Source of the DNA: Vibrio intestinalis
Lineage (GTDB): Bacteria > Pseudomonadota > Gammaproteobacteria > Enterobacterales > Vibrionaceae
Length of the DNA stretch: 64,000 nucleotides
Assembly: GCF_025195085.2 (NCBI RefSeq)
Contig: NZ_JANAVY020000002.1
Coordinates: 210,184 to 274,183, forward strand
Direction of reading: 5' to 3'
The notes below the pieces were generated by a model, which was not told the DNA's origin, ran no database searches, and saw only the letters and a program-made list of their open reading frames with translations. Numbering within the stretch: the first letter of the stretch is position 1; every line of letters starts with the position of its first letter. Made by a program: the position numbers and the translations under genes. Positions 1-9,792 of the stretch are shown piece after piece.

Positions 1-24
1 AAAGAATGACAACGAGATTTTTAA

Positions 25-3000
25 ATGAAAAGAATGCTAATCAACGCAACTCAAAAAGAAGAGTTGCGCGTTGCTTTAGTAGACGGCCAACGCCTATTCG
101 ATCTTGATATCGAAAGCCCAGGCCACGAATCTAAAAAAGCAAACATCTACAAAGGACGTATCACTCGCATAGAACCAAGCCTAGAAGCGGCTTTCGTTGA
201 CTATGGTGCAGAACGACACGGTTTCCTCCCTCTTAAAGAAATTGCCCGCGAATACTTCCCTGAAGGTTACACCTACCAAGGCCGTCCAAGCATTAAAGAA
301 GTGCTGACTGAAGGCCAAGAAGTAATCGTACAAGTAGAGAAAGAAGAACGTGGTAGCAAGGGCGCAGCTCTAACTACTTTCATTTCTCTTGCGGGTAGCT
401 ACCTAGTTCTTATGCCTAATAACCCTCGTGCTGGCGGTATCTCTCGCCGTATCGAAGGTGACGAGCGTACACAACTAAAAGCAGCACTAAGCACCCTAGA
501 ACTACCGCAAGGTATGGGTCTTATTGTTCGTACAGCTGGTGTAGGCAAAAGCGCAGAAGAACTTGAGTGGGACTTAAACGTATTGCTAAACCACTGGGGT
601 GCAATCAAGCAAGCATCTGATGCAAACCCAGCGCCTTTCCTAATCCACCAAGAAAGTAACGTAATTGTTCGCGCAATCCGCGACTACTTGCGCCGCGACA
701 TTGGTGAGATTCTGATCGACAGCAACACGATTTACGACCGTGCTCTTGAGCATATCCGTTTGGTACGCCCAGATTTCGAAAACCGTGTTAAGAAATACGA
801 CGGCGACGTTCCACTATTCAGCCACTACCAAATCGAAAGCCAGATCGAATCTGCTTTCCAACGCGAAGTGCGCCTGCCATCTGGTGGTTCAATCGTTATC
901 GATCCAACTGAAGCACTTACGTCTATCGATATCAACTCAGCTCGCGCAACCAAAGGCGGCGATATCGAAGAAACAGCACTCAACACCAACCTAGAAGCGG
1001 CAGATGAAATTGCACGTCAATTGCGTCTACGTGACTTAGGTGGTCTAGTGGTTATCGACTTCATCGATATGACGCCAGTGCGTCACCAACGTGAAGTAGA
1101 AAACCGTCTACGTGATGCGGTTCGTATGGACCGTGCTCGTGTTCAGATCGGCCGTATTTCTCGCTTTGGCTTATTAGAGATGTCGCGTCAGCGCCTAAGC
1201 CCATCTCTGGCTGAAGCAAGCCACCACATTTGTCCACGCTGTACTGGTACTGGTGTTGTTCGTGATAACGAATCACTCGCGCTTTCTGTACTGCGTCTAA
1301 TCGAAGAAGAAGCACTTAAAGACAATACAGCACAAGTATTAGCTGTTGTGCCTGTGCCAATCGCTTCGTACCTACTGAACGAAAAACGTCGCTCAGTAAA
1401 CCACATCGAACGTAACCAAGAAGTGAAGATTACGGTTGTTCCTAACTCTGAAATGGAAACTCCGCACTTCGACGTAATTCGCGTTCGTGAAGGTGAAGAA
1501 TTTGACCTGCTTTCATACCTACTTCCTAAGAAACTGGAAGCAATGAAAGAAGCAGAAAGCAAAGAAGCACCTGAAGCTGAAGTTAAAGTTAAGAAGATTG
1601 AAGAGCCAGCACTAAAAGGCTTTGCTTCTCCTGCTCAATCAGCTCCTGCACCGGTTAAGAAAGCGCAACCAGCGCCGAAAGCGAAAGCTGAAAAACCAGC
1701 AGAGAAACAAGAGCAAGATGGCATTGTTAGCCGCTTCTTCAAAGCTCTTGGTAGCTTCCTATTTGGTAAATCTGAAGAGAAAACTGAAGAAAAACCAGAA
1801 GAGAAGCAGCCACGCGAGAAGTCTAACCGTAACAACAATCGTAATCGTCGCAATAACCGCAACGACCGCAACCGTCGCAACAACCGCGATGGCAACCGCA
1901 ACGATCGTAACGGTAACCGCGAAGATAGCCGTGATAACCGCGACAACAACCGTGATGATAAGCGTGATAACAAACGCAAGAATCAACGTGATGAAGCGGG
2001 TGACAACAAGCAAACTGAGCGCAAGCAGAACCGTAAACCTAAGCAAGACCGTCGCAACAAACGTGATGACGTAAAAGCAAGTAAGGTTGAAGAAGAAGGC
2101 TTGAAACTGGCTGCTGATGCACAAGGCGAACAAACCGATACTCGCGCTGAAGAAAAAACAGCAAAAGTAAAAGAACGTCGCCAACGTCGTAAGCTTTCGA
2201 AGCAAGTTCGCGTTAAAGACCAACAAGCAAAAGCAGACAAAGCTGAGCAAGTGGAAGAAAAACCACAAGCACAAGTTGAAGAAGCCGTAACTAACGAGCA
2301 AAACCAAGCTCAAAACACGCAAGACAATGGTGCTCAAGAGAACGGCAAACAACGTCGTAATCGTCGCTCACCTCGTCACCTGCGTGCAAGTGGTCAACGT
2401 CGTCGCCGTGGTCGTGATCGTCGCCCTAACCCATTCCGCCTACGCAAAGGTGGTGTAGCCTCTCCAGAGATGGCAATGGGTAAAGTAATGCCGCGTTACG
2501 ATCTACCAAAACCTGTGCAAAAACCTAAGCGCAATGACAACAAAGCTGCAGAAGTAGCAACAGTTGCAACGCTAGGCGGCTTTGCTTGCCCTGAAATGGC
2601 AATGGGTAAAGTCATTATCCGTCGCGAAGAGCCAGTGGTAAGCCAACCTCAAGTTGCACCGGTAGTTGAAGCTGAAGTTAAAGTCGTTGAGCCAGTTGTT
2701 GAAACTCCAGTAGTTGACGCACCAATGGTTGAAACAGTAGCTGCAGAAGCTCCGGTAGTAGAGACGCCAGTAGCACCAGCTGTTGAAACTCCAGTAGCTG
2801 AACAACCGGCAGCAGAAGTTGAAACTGCGGTTGAAGAGAAGCCAGTAGTGGCTAAAGCCAAGCCAGCGGCAACGATTAAATCTCAAGCGAGTGCACCAAT
2901 GGCGAAAGCCCCTGGCCCACAAGAGCTAAAAGAGATCACAGTTAATGCAGCACCTATTCGTAGCGAACGTTACGTAGGTAAAGGTGCAGGTAGCCAAGTG

Positions 3001-3048
3001 GCAACAAGCCAAGCTGGCTCAGGCATGACGAAACCGCAGGGTTACTAA
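25..3048 (+). CDS. rne: Ribonuclease E
   Basis: Essential single-strand endoribonuclease that starts mRNA decay, matures rRNA and tRNA, and scaffolds the degradosome at the inner membrane. The N-terminal half is nearly collinear with E. coli RNase E: an S1 domain at about residues 35-125, then the DNase I-like catalytic part with metal-binding Asp302 (TSIDINS) and Asp345 (VIDFIDM), and the zinc-link CPRC at 403-406. The C-terminal half is low-complexity: an amphipathic membrane helix ([15 protein letters not shown], about 565-580), an Arg/Asn-rich RNA-binding stretch (about 600-700), a second Arg-rich block ([25 protein letters not shown], near 790) and a Pro/Val/Glu tail. A motif of the form [13 protein letters not shown] occurs twice (residues 809 and 851). 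The 1007-residue length is typical. Only 24 bases of leader are in the window, so the autoregulatory 5' UTR is mostly outside it. Confidence 0.98.
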   Translation: MKRMLINATQKEELRVALVDGQRLFDLDIESPGHESKKANIYKGRITRIEPSLEAAFVDYGAERHGFLPLKEIAREYFPEGYTYQGRPSIKEVLTEGQEVIVQVEKEERGSKGAALTTFISLAGSYLVLMPNNPRAGGISRRIEGDERTQLKAALSTLELPQGMGLIVRTAGVGKSAEELEWDLNVLLNHWGAIKQASDANPAPFLIHQESNVIVRAIRDYLRRDIGEILIDSNTIYDRALEHIRLVRPDFENRVKKYDGDVPLFSHYQIESQIESAFQREVRLPSGGSIVIDPTEALTSIDINSARATKGGDIEETALNTNLEAADEIARQLRLRDLGGLVVIDFIDMTPVRHQREVENRLRDAVRMDRARVQIGRISRFGLLEMSRQRLSPSLAEASHHICPRCTGTGVVRDNESLALSVLRLIEEEALKDNTAQVLAVVPVPIASYLLNEKRRSVNHIERNQEVKITVVPNSEMETPHFDVIRVREGEEFDLLSYLLPKKLEAMKEAESKEAPEAEVKVKKIEEPALKGFASPAQSAPAPVKKAQPAPKAKAEKPAEKQEQDGIVSRFFKALGSFLFGKSEEKTEEKPEEKQPREKSNRNNNRNRRNNRNDRNRRNNRDGNRNDRNGNREDSRDNRDNNRDDKRDNKRKNQRDEAGDNKQTERKQNRKPKQDRRNKRDDVKASKVEEEGLKLAADAQGEQTDTRAEEKTAKVKERRQRRKLSKQVRVKDQQAKADKAEQVEEKPQAQVEEAVTNEQNQAQNTQDNGAQENGKQRRNRRSPRHLRASGQRRRRGRDRRPNPFRLRKGGVASPEMAMGKVMPRYDLPKPVQKPKRNDNKAAEVATVATLGGFACPEMAMGKVIIRREEPVVSQPQVAPVVEAEVKVVEPVVETPVVDAPMVETVAAEAPVVETPVAPAVETPVAEQPAAEVETAVEEKPVVAKAKPAATIKSQASAPMAKAPGPQELKEITVNAAPIRSERYVGKGAGSQVATSQAGSGMTKPQGY

Positions 3049-3074
3049 GTCAAGCTAACACCTCATCAGTGAGT

Positions 3075-3103
3075 AAAAGGCCGCTAGAAATAGCGGCCTT
3101 TTT
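3075..3103 (+). terminator. Rho-independent terminator of rne
   Basis: Perfect 12-bp stem (AAAAGGCCGCTA / TAGCGGCCTTTT) with a GAAA tetraloop running into a T-rich tail, 27 bases after the rne stop codon. Confidence 0.93.
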
Positions 3104-3473
3104 GTATTTCTCTCACCTGTTCATACGGGATTAATATTGGTTAACTTCTGGTTCATTCTTGAACTTAATCACACTTTTCGGTAGCATGCGCCGATTCGAT
3201 CTGAATTACTGACTTTAGTCACTCTGCTCTTTTGAACCAAATACATTAATTAGATGTTCATAAATTTGCGCAGGAAAAATCACTTAGAACAAAGCAAAGA
3301 TTGCCGCTAGCTAGTTATTCTACCTACAAGATCTTTAACGCCGTTATAAGTTGTTTTAACCAGCTAGAATGAATAGATAACTGATGAACTTGGTGTTACA
3401 TCTCATTTTTGCTTCAGTGCCGACAAAAGCCAAATTCAGAATAGTTGTAAACACTTAGCCTAACTGAGCAAAC
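3104..3473. other. Intergenic region before the SulP gene, no gene seen
   Basis: About 370 bases between the rne terminator and the SulP transporter start. The region is AT-rich and holds no convincing reading frame, tRNA or strong hairpin. Small inverted words (TGGTTCA near 3147 and TGAACCA near 3232) are the only symmetry noticed. It presumably carries the promoter of the downstream transporter, but no clear -35/-10 pair stands out. Confidence 0.5.
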
Positions 3474-5033
3474 ATGTTTGAATTCCCACAATTTTCTAAG
3501 CACTCTGTAAAAAACGATGTGTTATCAGGTCTAACCGTTGCGTTAGCATTGGTACCTGAAGCCGTTGCATTCGCATTTGTTGCTGGCGTTGACCCTATGG
3601 TTGGTCTTTACGCAGCATTCATTGTCGGCCTAATCACTTCTATCTTTGGTGGTCGCCCAGGTATGATCTCTGGCGCAACTGGCGCAATGGCGGTTGTAAT
3701 GGTTAGCCTTGTGGCTACTCATGGTGTGCAATACCTCTTTGCCGCTATCTTATTAGCCGGTGTGCTGCAGATTGCTGCGGGTATCTTCAAGCTAGGTAAA
3801 TTCATTCGCATGGTTCCACACCCAGTTATGATTGGTTTCGTGAACGGTTTAGCGATTGTGATTTTCCTTGCTCAGCTTGGTCAATTTAAAGCACCAGATC
3901 TAAGTGGTGCACTCACTTGGCTACCTAGCGATCAAATGATGTTGATGCTTGGCCTTGTGGCGCTGACTATGGCGATCATCCACTTCCTACCAAAGCTAAC
4001 GACCGCAGTACCCTCTTCTTTGGTGGCGATTGTAACGGTAACCGCTCTGGTTGTAGGTTTAGACCTTGAAACTCGCACAGTAGTAGACTTCCTACGTACT
4101 ATGTCTGGTGACGAAGCAGCAACACTGGCTGGTACACTGCCAACATTCTCTATTCCTGCTGTACCATTTACGTTAGAAACACTGCAAATCATCCTACCTT
4201 ACGCAATTATCCTTGCGGCTATCGGTCTTATTGAGTCTCTACTGACATTGACTGTACTGGATGAGATGACAAACACTCGTGGTCAATCTAACCGTGAATG
4301 TGTTGGTCAGGGCCTTGCGAACGTAACATGTTCAGTATTTGGCGCGATGGGCGGCTGTGCGATGATTGGTCAATCAATGATCAACGTAAACTCTGGTGGC
4401 CGTGGTCGTCTGTCAGGTATCGTTGCAGCAGTAATGCTACTTTGCTTTATCCTGTTTGCTTCTTCTCTGATTGAGATGATCCCACTTGCTGCACTTGTTG
4501 GTGTAATGTTCATGGTGGTAATTGGTACATTCGAATGGGCAACATTCAAACTTGCTCGCCGTGTACCAAAACAAGATTTCTTCGTTATTGTACTCGTAAC
4601 TGTTGTTACTGTATTGACTGACCTTGCGGTAGCGGTTGCGGTGGGTGTGATCGTTTCTGCACTTATGTTTGCTTGGCAACACGCGAAGCACATCTACGCT
4701 TCAAGCAAGATCAACGAAGATGGCTCTAAGGTATATCACGTTCATGGTCCTATCTTCTTTGGTAGCGCGGCTAACTTCCTAGAGTTATTCAACGCACAAA
4801 ACGATCCGAAAGATGTGATTGTCGACTTCGCTGATTCACGCGTGACTGACCACTCTGCAATTGAAGCGATTGAAACTCTAGCAGAACGTTATGCAGCAGT
4901 AGGTAAAACGCTGCACCTGCGTCACCTAAGCCAAGATTGTCGTGCTCTACTTCATAAAGCAGGCAGCTTAGTTGAAATTAACGTGAAAGAAGATCCAAGC
5001 TACAAAGTAGCGACGGACGTACTTGCTGGTTAA
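3474..5033 (+). CDS. SulP/SLC26-family anion transporter with STAS domain
   Basis: Inner-membrane permease of the SulP family, which moves sulfate, bicarbonate or other anions, usually with Na+ or H+. Residues 1-400 form the hydrophobic transmembrane core; the family-typical start ([22 protein letters not shown]) and [10 protein letters not shown] segment are present. A cytoplasmic STAS domain follows at about 415-510 ([13 protein letters not shown]..., [19 protein letters not shown]). The 519-residue length fits the shorter bacterial SulP type with a single STAS domain. The start follows the family N-terminus, although the upstream sequence has no strong Shine-Dalgarno. It stands alone between two terminators. 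The substrate cannot be told from sequence; bicarbonate and sulfate are both possible. It is not linked to the cys operon at 44-48 kb. Confidence 0.9.
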   Translation: MFEFPQFSKHSVKNDVLSGLTVALALVPEAVAFAFVAGVDPMVGLYAAFIVGLITSIFGGRPGMISGATGAMAVVMVSLVATHGVQYLFAAILLAGVLQIAAGIFKLGKFIRMVPHPVMIGFVNGLAIVIFLAQLGQFKAPDLSGALTWLPSDQMMLMLGLVALTMAIIHFLPKLTTAVPSSLVAIVTVTALVVGLDLETRTVVDFLRTMSGDEAATLAGTLPTFSIPAVPFTLETLQIILPYAIILAAIGLIESLLTLTVLDEMTNTRGQSNRECVGQGLANVTCSVFGAMGGCAMIGQSMINVNSGGRGRLSGIVAAVMLLCFILFASSLIEMIPLAALVGVMFMVVIGTFEWATFKLARRVPKQDFFVIVLVTVVTVLTDLAVAVAVGVIVSALMFAWQHAKHIYASSKINEDGSKVYHVHGPIFFGSAANFLELFNAQNDPKDVIVDFADSRVTDHSAIEAIETLAERYAAVGKTLHLRHLSQDCRALLHKAGSLVEINVKEDPSYKVATDVLAG

Positions 5034-5048
5034 TTGAATTTTGTATGT

Positions 5049-5079
5049 AAAAGGGCTTCCACTAAGGAAGCCCTTTTCT
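5049..5079 (+). terminator. Rho-independent terminator of the SulP gene
   Basis: 12-bp stem AAAAGGGCTTCC / GGAAGCCCTTTT with loop ACTAA, 15 bases after the stop codon and followed by CTTTTG. Confidence 0.9.
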
Positions 5080-5176
5080 TTTGTCGCAAGATAATACTGT
5101 TCTATAAAATCCTTCTAGCCCTTCCATTCGCTATGTGCTTAAATCTCAACAAGAAAAACAAAAGGATATGGCTAGG

Positions 5177-6760
5177 ATGCAAGACTCACGGACTGAAAAA
5201 GCGCACTCACCATGGCGCGTAGGCCTTAAGCGATTGATTCAGGCTGCTGGCTTGTTGCTTGTGGTATTATTCATTAGCGCTTGGTTAATGCCTGTGACAC
5301 CGTTAGAAGCAATAGATAAACCTAGCTCTCATTCGCAACCTCTCGACTCAACTACGCTGTTAGGCAAACTTGCCAATGATTACGCGCAAGGCCACTCTCC
5401 GCAAACTGATAGCGGATTCTATCCGCTCGCCAATGGCCAAGAAGCTCTTTACGCTCGGCTGGCTTTGATTGATAACGCACAACACTCTATCGACCTGCAG
5501 TATTATATTTATCGCGACGACAGCACCAGCTCTTTGCTGACCTATTCGCTCTATTTAGCCGCTGAACGTGGCGTAAGAGTTCGCGTGTTGCTTGATGACA
5601 TGCAAGCCCGCAGCGACAGCGATATGGCCTCTCTCGCGGCTCACCCAAACATTGAACTGCGTTTATTTAACCCTTTTGCTAATCGAGGTCTTCGTGCGCT
5701 CGATTTTATTAACGACTTCAAACGAATGAACCGACGCATGCATAATAAGTCCATTATTGCGGATGGTGCATTTGCCATCGCTGGCGGGCGCAACATCGGC
5801 AACGAATATTTTGCCGCCAACCATGAAGTAGACTTCGGTGATTTTGACTTACTACTAATGGGCCAATCAGTTGCCGAAATCGGCAAGCAGTTCGACCTCT
5901 ACTGGAACAGCGCACCTGCAGTACCAAGCACCTTGCTATTTGAGCAGCAAAGCCAACCAGATAATACAGATATAGAAGAGTGGAAACGCGTACTAAACCA
6001 CCACTTTGATGGATCAGATTACGCGGCAACCTTTGACGAACTGCCTCTCGTTAAAGCATTAAAAAGCGAGCAGCTTCACTTTTACTGGGGTAAAGCTGAA
6101 GTGCATTACGATCAACCGAGCAAGGTATACCAACCAAGCGATAATGATTTAATGCTGCATGCTCTCGACGGTATCTTACGCCGCGCTGAGTCCTCTTTCT
6201 TGCTGGTTTCTCCCTACTTTGTCCCGACCCAAGCGGGTACCGACATATTGGTCAAGGCTGCACAGTCGGGCATTGATATCACCATTATCACCAACTCGTT
6301 AGCCTCTAATGATGTATTTGCTGTGCACGGTTGGTACGCAAAATACCGAACTCAGCTTCTCAGCGCAGGCATAAAGCTGTATGAAGTCAAAGCCGACCCT
6401 AGCGTCAAAAAGCGCTACTCATGGCTTGGCAGCTCGCGAACCAGTTTACACGCGAAAACATTCATCCTTGATGACGAACAGATCTTTGCCGGCTCATTTA
6501 ACTTCGACCCAAGATCGGCATTTTTGAATACTGAGATGGGTGTACTGGTCGACGCACCCAAATTTGTTCAGCATGCCTTAGCTAACTTAGAGAGCAACTT
6601 AGCGCAAAATACCTACCGTTTATCGCTCGACCAAAACAATGACATCATCTGGCATAACGATATTACTCAACAAGACTACACTCGCGAGCCTGACGCCAGC
6701 TTATGGCTGCGGCTTGGCGCTTGGGGGGCAGGCATTTTACCTATCGAAGATCAGCTCTAA
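5177..6760 (+). CDS. Phospholipase D-family protein, ClsC/YmdC-like
   Basis: Membrane-anchored PLD-superfamily enzyme resembling E. coli ClsC (cardiolipin synthase C), which makes cardiolipin from phosphatidylglycerol and phosphatidylethanolamine. It has an N-terminal hydrophobic segment at about residues 15-35 and two HKD motifs: HNKSIIAD at about 188 followed by GGRNIG, and HAKTFILDD at about 424 followed by GSFNFDPRS. The segments LNTEMG and the C-terminal ILPIE are also ClsC-like. The reading frame is open from a GTG at 5135, but AAAAGGA at 5160-5166 sits 10 bases before the ATG at 5177, so that start is preferred; 5168 is the alternative. Length is 527 residues, against about 470 for E. 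coli ClsC because of the extra N-terminus. No ymdB partner gene is next to it. Activity could also be a phospholipase. Confidence 0.85.
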   Translation: MQDSRTEKAHSPWRVGLKRLIQAAGLLLVVLFISAWLMPVTPLEAIDKPSSHSQPLDSTTLLGKLANDYAQGHSPQTDSGFYPLANGQEALYARLALIDNAQHSIDLQYYIYRDDSTSSLLTYSLYLAAERGVRVRVLLDDMQARSDSDMASLAAHPNIELRLFNPFANRGLRALDFINDFKRMNRRMHNKSIIADGAFAIAGGRNIGNEYFAANHEVDFGDFDLLLMGQSVAEIGKQFDLYWNSAPAVPSTLLFEQQSQPDNTDIEEWKRVLNHHFDGSDYAATFDELPLVKALKSEQLHFYWGKAEVHYDQPSKVYQPSDNDLMLHALDGILRRAESSFLLVSPYFVPTQAGTDILVKAAQSGIDITIITNSLASNDVFAVHGWYAKYRTQLLSAGIKLYEVKADPSVKKRYSWLGSSRTSLHAKTFILDDEQIFAGSFNFDPRSAFLNTEMGVLVDAPKFVQHALANLESNLAQNTYRLSLDQNNDIIWHNDITQQDYTREPDASLWLRLGAWGAGILPIEDQL

Positions 6761-6774
6761 CACCGTAGAAACAA

Positions 6775-6803
6775 AAAGGTCGCTAATCGCGACCTTTAGT
6801 TTT
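6775..6803. terminator. Bidirectional terminator between convergent genes
   Basis: 9-bp stem AAAGGTCGC / GCGACCTTT with loop TAATC. T-runs lie on both sides (TTTAGTTTTTG on the plus strand, TTTTTGTTTC on the minus strand), serving the PLD gene and the convergent 900-residue gene. Confidence 0.85.
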
Positions 6804-6823
6804 TGTATACAGGCTAAGAGGTT

Positions 6824-9526
6824 TTACTCACTGCCTAGCAGCTTCTGGGCTGCTTTTCTTACTTCAATAGAGCTGTCATTCAGGAACACTTGCAACCCAT
6901 CGCGATATGAATCAACATCGCCTTGCTCGAGCAACTCAACTAGCTTCAGGCGCTCTGCGGCTGTTAGCCAAGCTTTGAGATCTGGTATTCGACCTTCTTT
7001 TGCTAATCGCTGCACAAACTCTGCAGGTTCGCGCGCCTCGTGCGCAGCAAAGTACAGCAGCATAAACTCATTCACACCCGCATCATCTAGCCAGTTTAAC
7101 GCCCATTCCTCTCGCGCACGGGTCAGTGCAGTACTATAACTAGGTTGATTAATGGTGTTATGGCCGATGTGTTCGTCTGTCCAACGCTCAGTAAGGTTTA
7201 GCCCTCTTGTTTGAATGCAATGAATTGCATGGGCTTGTTCAACGAAGTTACACATCATCCAATGTAAGCCTCGCTTACCTAACTGACTAAAGAATACGGC
7301 CAAACGCTTCGCTTTTTGTTCCGGTAGCAGCCAAATTAGTTCAGATGGCGCGACTTGACCTCGATATCTCGCGTAAGGGTCCCAGCCTTGTAGTTTAGGC
7401 ACGCCTAATGCTTTAGGCGTTAGAGACTCTAAATCTTGCCCTGTATCCAAGTAGCTCAAAATTTTGTTGGTGATCTCTGCTGCTTTCTCCGGTTCAAGCT
7501 CATCGCTGAGATCCTTGAGCAATACTGAGTTAAACCACTCTTCAATAGGTAATTCCACCTCTGGATTCACCAATCGTGCATGCATAAAGAACAGAGCAAC
7601 TTGTTCTGGGTAACAACGTTCCAACGATTTGAGCAACTTCTCACGCTCAGCCCATTGATGGCGACCAATCATGCTGGTGTCATCCGCCTCTGCATACGCG
7701 AAGCCATTGACCCGCTCACAGTAGCTCTGCCAAAAACGCGCTGATACAGGGCGATAACTAGATGCAGATTGATAGGTCATTAGCAAGTAAACATCAATAT
7801 CCGATTGCGCCACACCCGTTGATGCTAAACATTGTACGATATGTTCTTCGAGTTGCTGACTCTCGGTAAGACCGTACAATGGATAGTCCGACCTAAAATG
7901 GAAAATGCGGTTAATGACACGTTGAGGAGCGAGCGTCACCCATAAAGTCCAGTGGCGCTTAACCAGCACTTCTAAATCAGATTTCAGATTTCCGCGAGCG
8001 AAGACTTCCATTAACCAAAACAGCGCTAAAATCGCTCTTTGATAACCATCCTTGCTCCCAAGCAAAGCATAGGCTGGTTGATTTGGACTAACCATATCAC
8101 CTGAACGGCCACAATCCCTGTAACAAGATTCAGCCAGCAAGGAAATCATTTCTCGGTCGTTAAAGCCGCAATCGACTTGAGAAAGCCAAGTTTGTACATC
8201 CGCTAATTCCTCAGCTTGTAAACTTGTATAACGCTTGTATTTGTCTGTCAAAGCTGTCAATAAATGTTGCTCTAACCACGCTAACAACTCATGTTCTTCA
8301 GGTTCAGACTCTATATGATCATTGAGCCGCCACGCAGCATACGCACAACCACCGATGTGAGTAGGTAAATACTCAAGCATCTCATCATCAAGCCCCATTA
8401 ACTTATGGTCGATGCTTTCGAACTCGCTAATATTCACAAGCGGCAAATTGGGGTTTAAGGGATAAAAGCAAGATTTCCACTCTGCCTCAGACCATACTTC
8501 TTCAGGTTCAGAGTCTTCATCCTCAAACGGGTCATCAACGATACGAGTATGTTCCCACTGGGCATATCTGTCTTCGAGCTGCCACGCTGGCGCCACTTTA
8601 GTTAAGCTCACTCCTGGGTATTGAGCCTTTACTTCTGCAAGTAAATTGAATGCTTCTTCGTCGACACGCGAACCTAAAATGGTCTGCTGCTTAACTTGGT
8701 CTTGATATTGCTCATCTTCATAATATGGCGCTGGGACGTCCCAAGCACCTAAGCTGTAGTAGAAGCTTAATGTCGGATGTTCTGAACTTTGCACCGGAAC
8801 AGAAATCATAGGCTGTTGGCCTAAGCGCTCGATTAACTGCTGTTTAAACCAAGCGTAATCATCTGGATTTTGATTGAGATGGTCGAGTAGATCAGGTTGT
8901 TGTTGGTATCCATCACGATCCATATAGAAATGACGACGGATATGAGCGCCATCTGACCAAATATAAGCCTTAATCAGATCTCGGCTCCAACCAAACTCTT
9001 CAACTAAAGCCATGAACATTTGAAAAGGCACTGACCAAGACTCGGTGTTCCAATAAGGAATAACAAAACTACTCAAATAAAAGCTATGAGCAGGATTCAC
9101 TTTGGCCATGATAAATAGCGCTTCAATGCCGAAGATATTCATATCACTCAGCATCAAATCACTTTGGTCGTTTCGGCTTCGGGCAAAATCCACCATAGCT
9201 TGAGCGGTAAGCTGTAATTCTTGTTCCAATTGAGGGAAATTTAGCGCACAAGCAAACAGAACTGGCTCGCTGATATAAGTGCTTTTCTCATCACTTCGAT
9301 AGGTGTTGAGCACGTGAGCAACTAAGTCACGCTTGTCACCCGCATCATCAAGGCTCAGTGGTTTACCGGTTTGATCGACAAACTCAATATTAAATAAAGT
9401 GCCCATGTGCAATCTAAAAGCGCTACCATCGGCCAAACGCTGACGATACTCAGTTAACGCTTGAACGATACTTTCTGAGTCTTGAGAGTTAACGGTGATT
9501 TGAATGGATTTATCGAATTCTGCCAT
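6824..9526 (-). CDS. 900-residue protein of unknown function
   Basis: Large soluble, acidic protein that I cannot assign to a named family. No signal peptide or membrane segment is visible. It is rich in Trp, Tyr and Leu with mostly helical-looking segments. An acidic linker (DDPFEDEDSEPEE, near residue 330) divides it into an N-terminal and a longer C-terminal part. The last 60 residues (AWLTAAERLKLVELLEQ..., LNDSSIEVRKAAQKLLGS) read like a HEAT-type helical repeat, the form of word used in protein-protein scaffolds. No catalytic motif is recognisable. The start ATG is preceded by AGG at moderate spacing. It is monocistronic, bounded by a bidirectional terminator and a 266-base upstream gap. 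The codon use looks like the neighbours, so nothing suggests recent transfer. Confidence 0.85.
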   Translation of the reverse strand: MAEFDKSIQITVNSQDSESIVQALTEYRQRLADGSAFRLHMGTLFNIEFVDQTGKPLSLDDAGDKRDLVAHVLNTYRSDEKSTYISEPVLFACALNFPQLEQELQLTAQAMVDFARSRNDQSDLMLSDMNIFGIEALFIMAKVNPAHSFYLSSFVIPYWNTESWSVPFQMFMALVEEFGWSRDLIKAYIWSDGAHIRRHFYMDRDGYQQQPDLLDHLNQNPDDYAWFKQQLIERLGQQPMISVPVQSSEHPTLSFYYSLGAWDVPAPYYEDEQYQDQVKQQTILGSRVDEEAFNLLAEVKAQYPGVSLTKVAPAWQLEDRYAQWEHTRIVDDPFEDEDSEPEEVWSEAEWKSCFYPLNPNLPLVNISEFESIDHKLMGLDDEMLEYLPTHIGGCAYAAWRLNDHIESEPEEHELLAWLEQHLLTALTDKYKRYTSLQAEELADVQTWLSQVDCGFNDREMISLLAESCYRDCGRSGDMVSPNQPAYALLGSKDGYQRAILALFWLMEVFARGNLKSDLEVLVKRHWTLWVTLAPQRVINRIFHFRSDYPLYGLTESQQLEEHIVQCLASTGVAQSDIDVYLLMTYQSASSYRPVSARFWQSYCERVNGFAYAEADDTSMIGRHQWAEREKLLKSLERCYPEQVALFFMHARLVNPEVELPIEEWFNSVLLKDLSDELEPEKAAEITNKILSYLDTGQDLESLTPKALGVPKLQGWDPYARYRGQVAPSELIWLLPEQKAKRLAVFFSQLGKRGLHWMMCNFVEQAHAIHCIQTRGLNLTERWTDEHIGHNTINQPSYSTALTRAREEWALNWLDDAGVNEFMLLYFAAHEAREPAEFVQRLAKEGRIPDLKAWLTAAERLKLVELLEQGDVDSYRDGLQVFLNDSSIEVRKAAQKLLGSE

Positions 9527-9720
9527 GTAAAACCTGCTTCAGACGATAGACATTTCGCGCGCAGATTCATTAACGCAAATACATCTAACTTACTGATAGA
9601 AAAGCCAATTGAAAAGATCGGCAGTATATCTATTGCACTTACAATGTCTAACGGGAAGGTGAAATGTATGGGACAGCGCACACTGCCAGACCACACACAA
9701 AAAAGTAAACGTTTTCGCCC

Positions 9721-9756
9721 AAAACAAAAAGGCTGAGGTCATTCAACCTCAGCCTT
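9721..9756 (-). terminator. Rho-independent terminator of rnd
   Basis: 11-bp stem AAGGCTGAGGT / ACCTCAGCCTT with a 6-base loop. On the minus strand it is followed by TTTTTGTTTT. It lies 37 bases past the rnd stop codon. Confidence 0.9.
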
Positions 9757-9792
9757 GTTATTCATATTTGCTGGCTTATTTTCTTAGCCAGT

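Noticed and set aside
1759..2352. 197-residue antisense open frame inside rne, and a 150-residue plus-strand frame at 1622-2074
   Set aside because: Both are shadows of the low-complexity Arg/Asn/Glu-rich rne region; their translations are repetitive and hydrophobic or Thr/Val-rich, without start-site signals.
5034..5222. 62-residue frame across the terminator after the SulP gene
   Set aside because: It crosses a perfect terminator hairpin and overlaps the PLD gene in another frame; no ribosome-binding site.
6639..7139. 166-residue plus-strand open frame spanning the end of the PLD gene and the terminator
   Set aside because: It runs through a strong bidirectional terminator and lies antisense to the 900-residue gene; the translation is Ser/Arg-rich and unlike a protein family.
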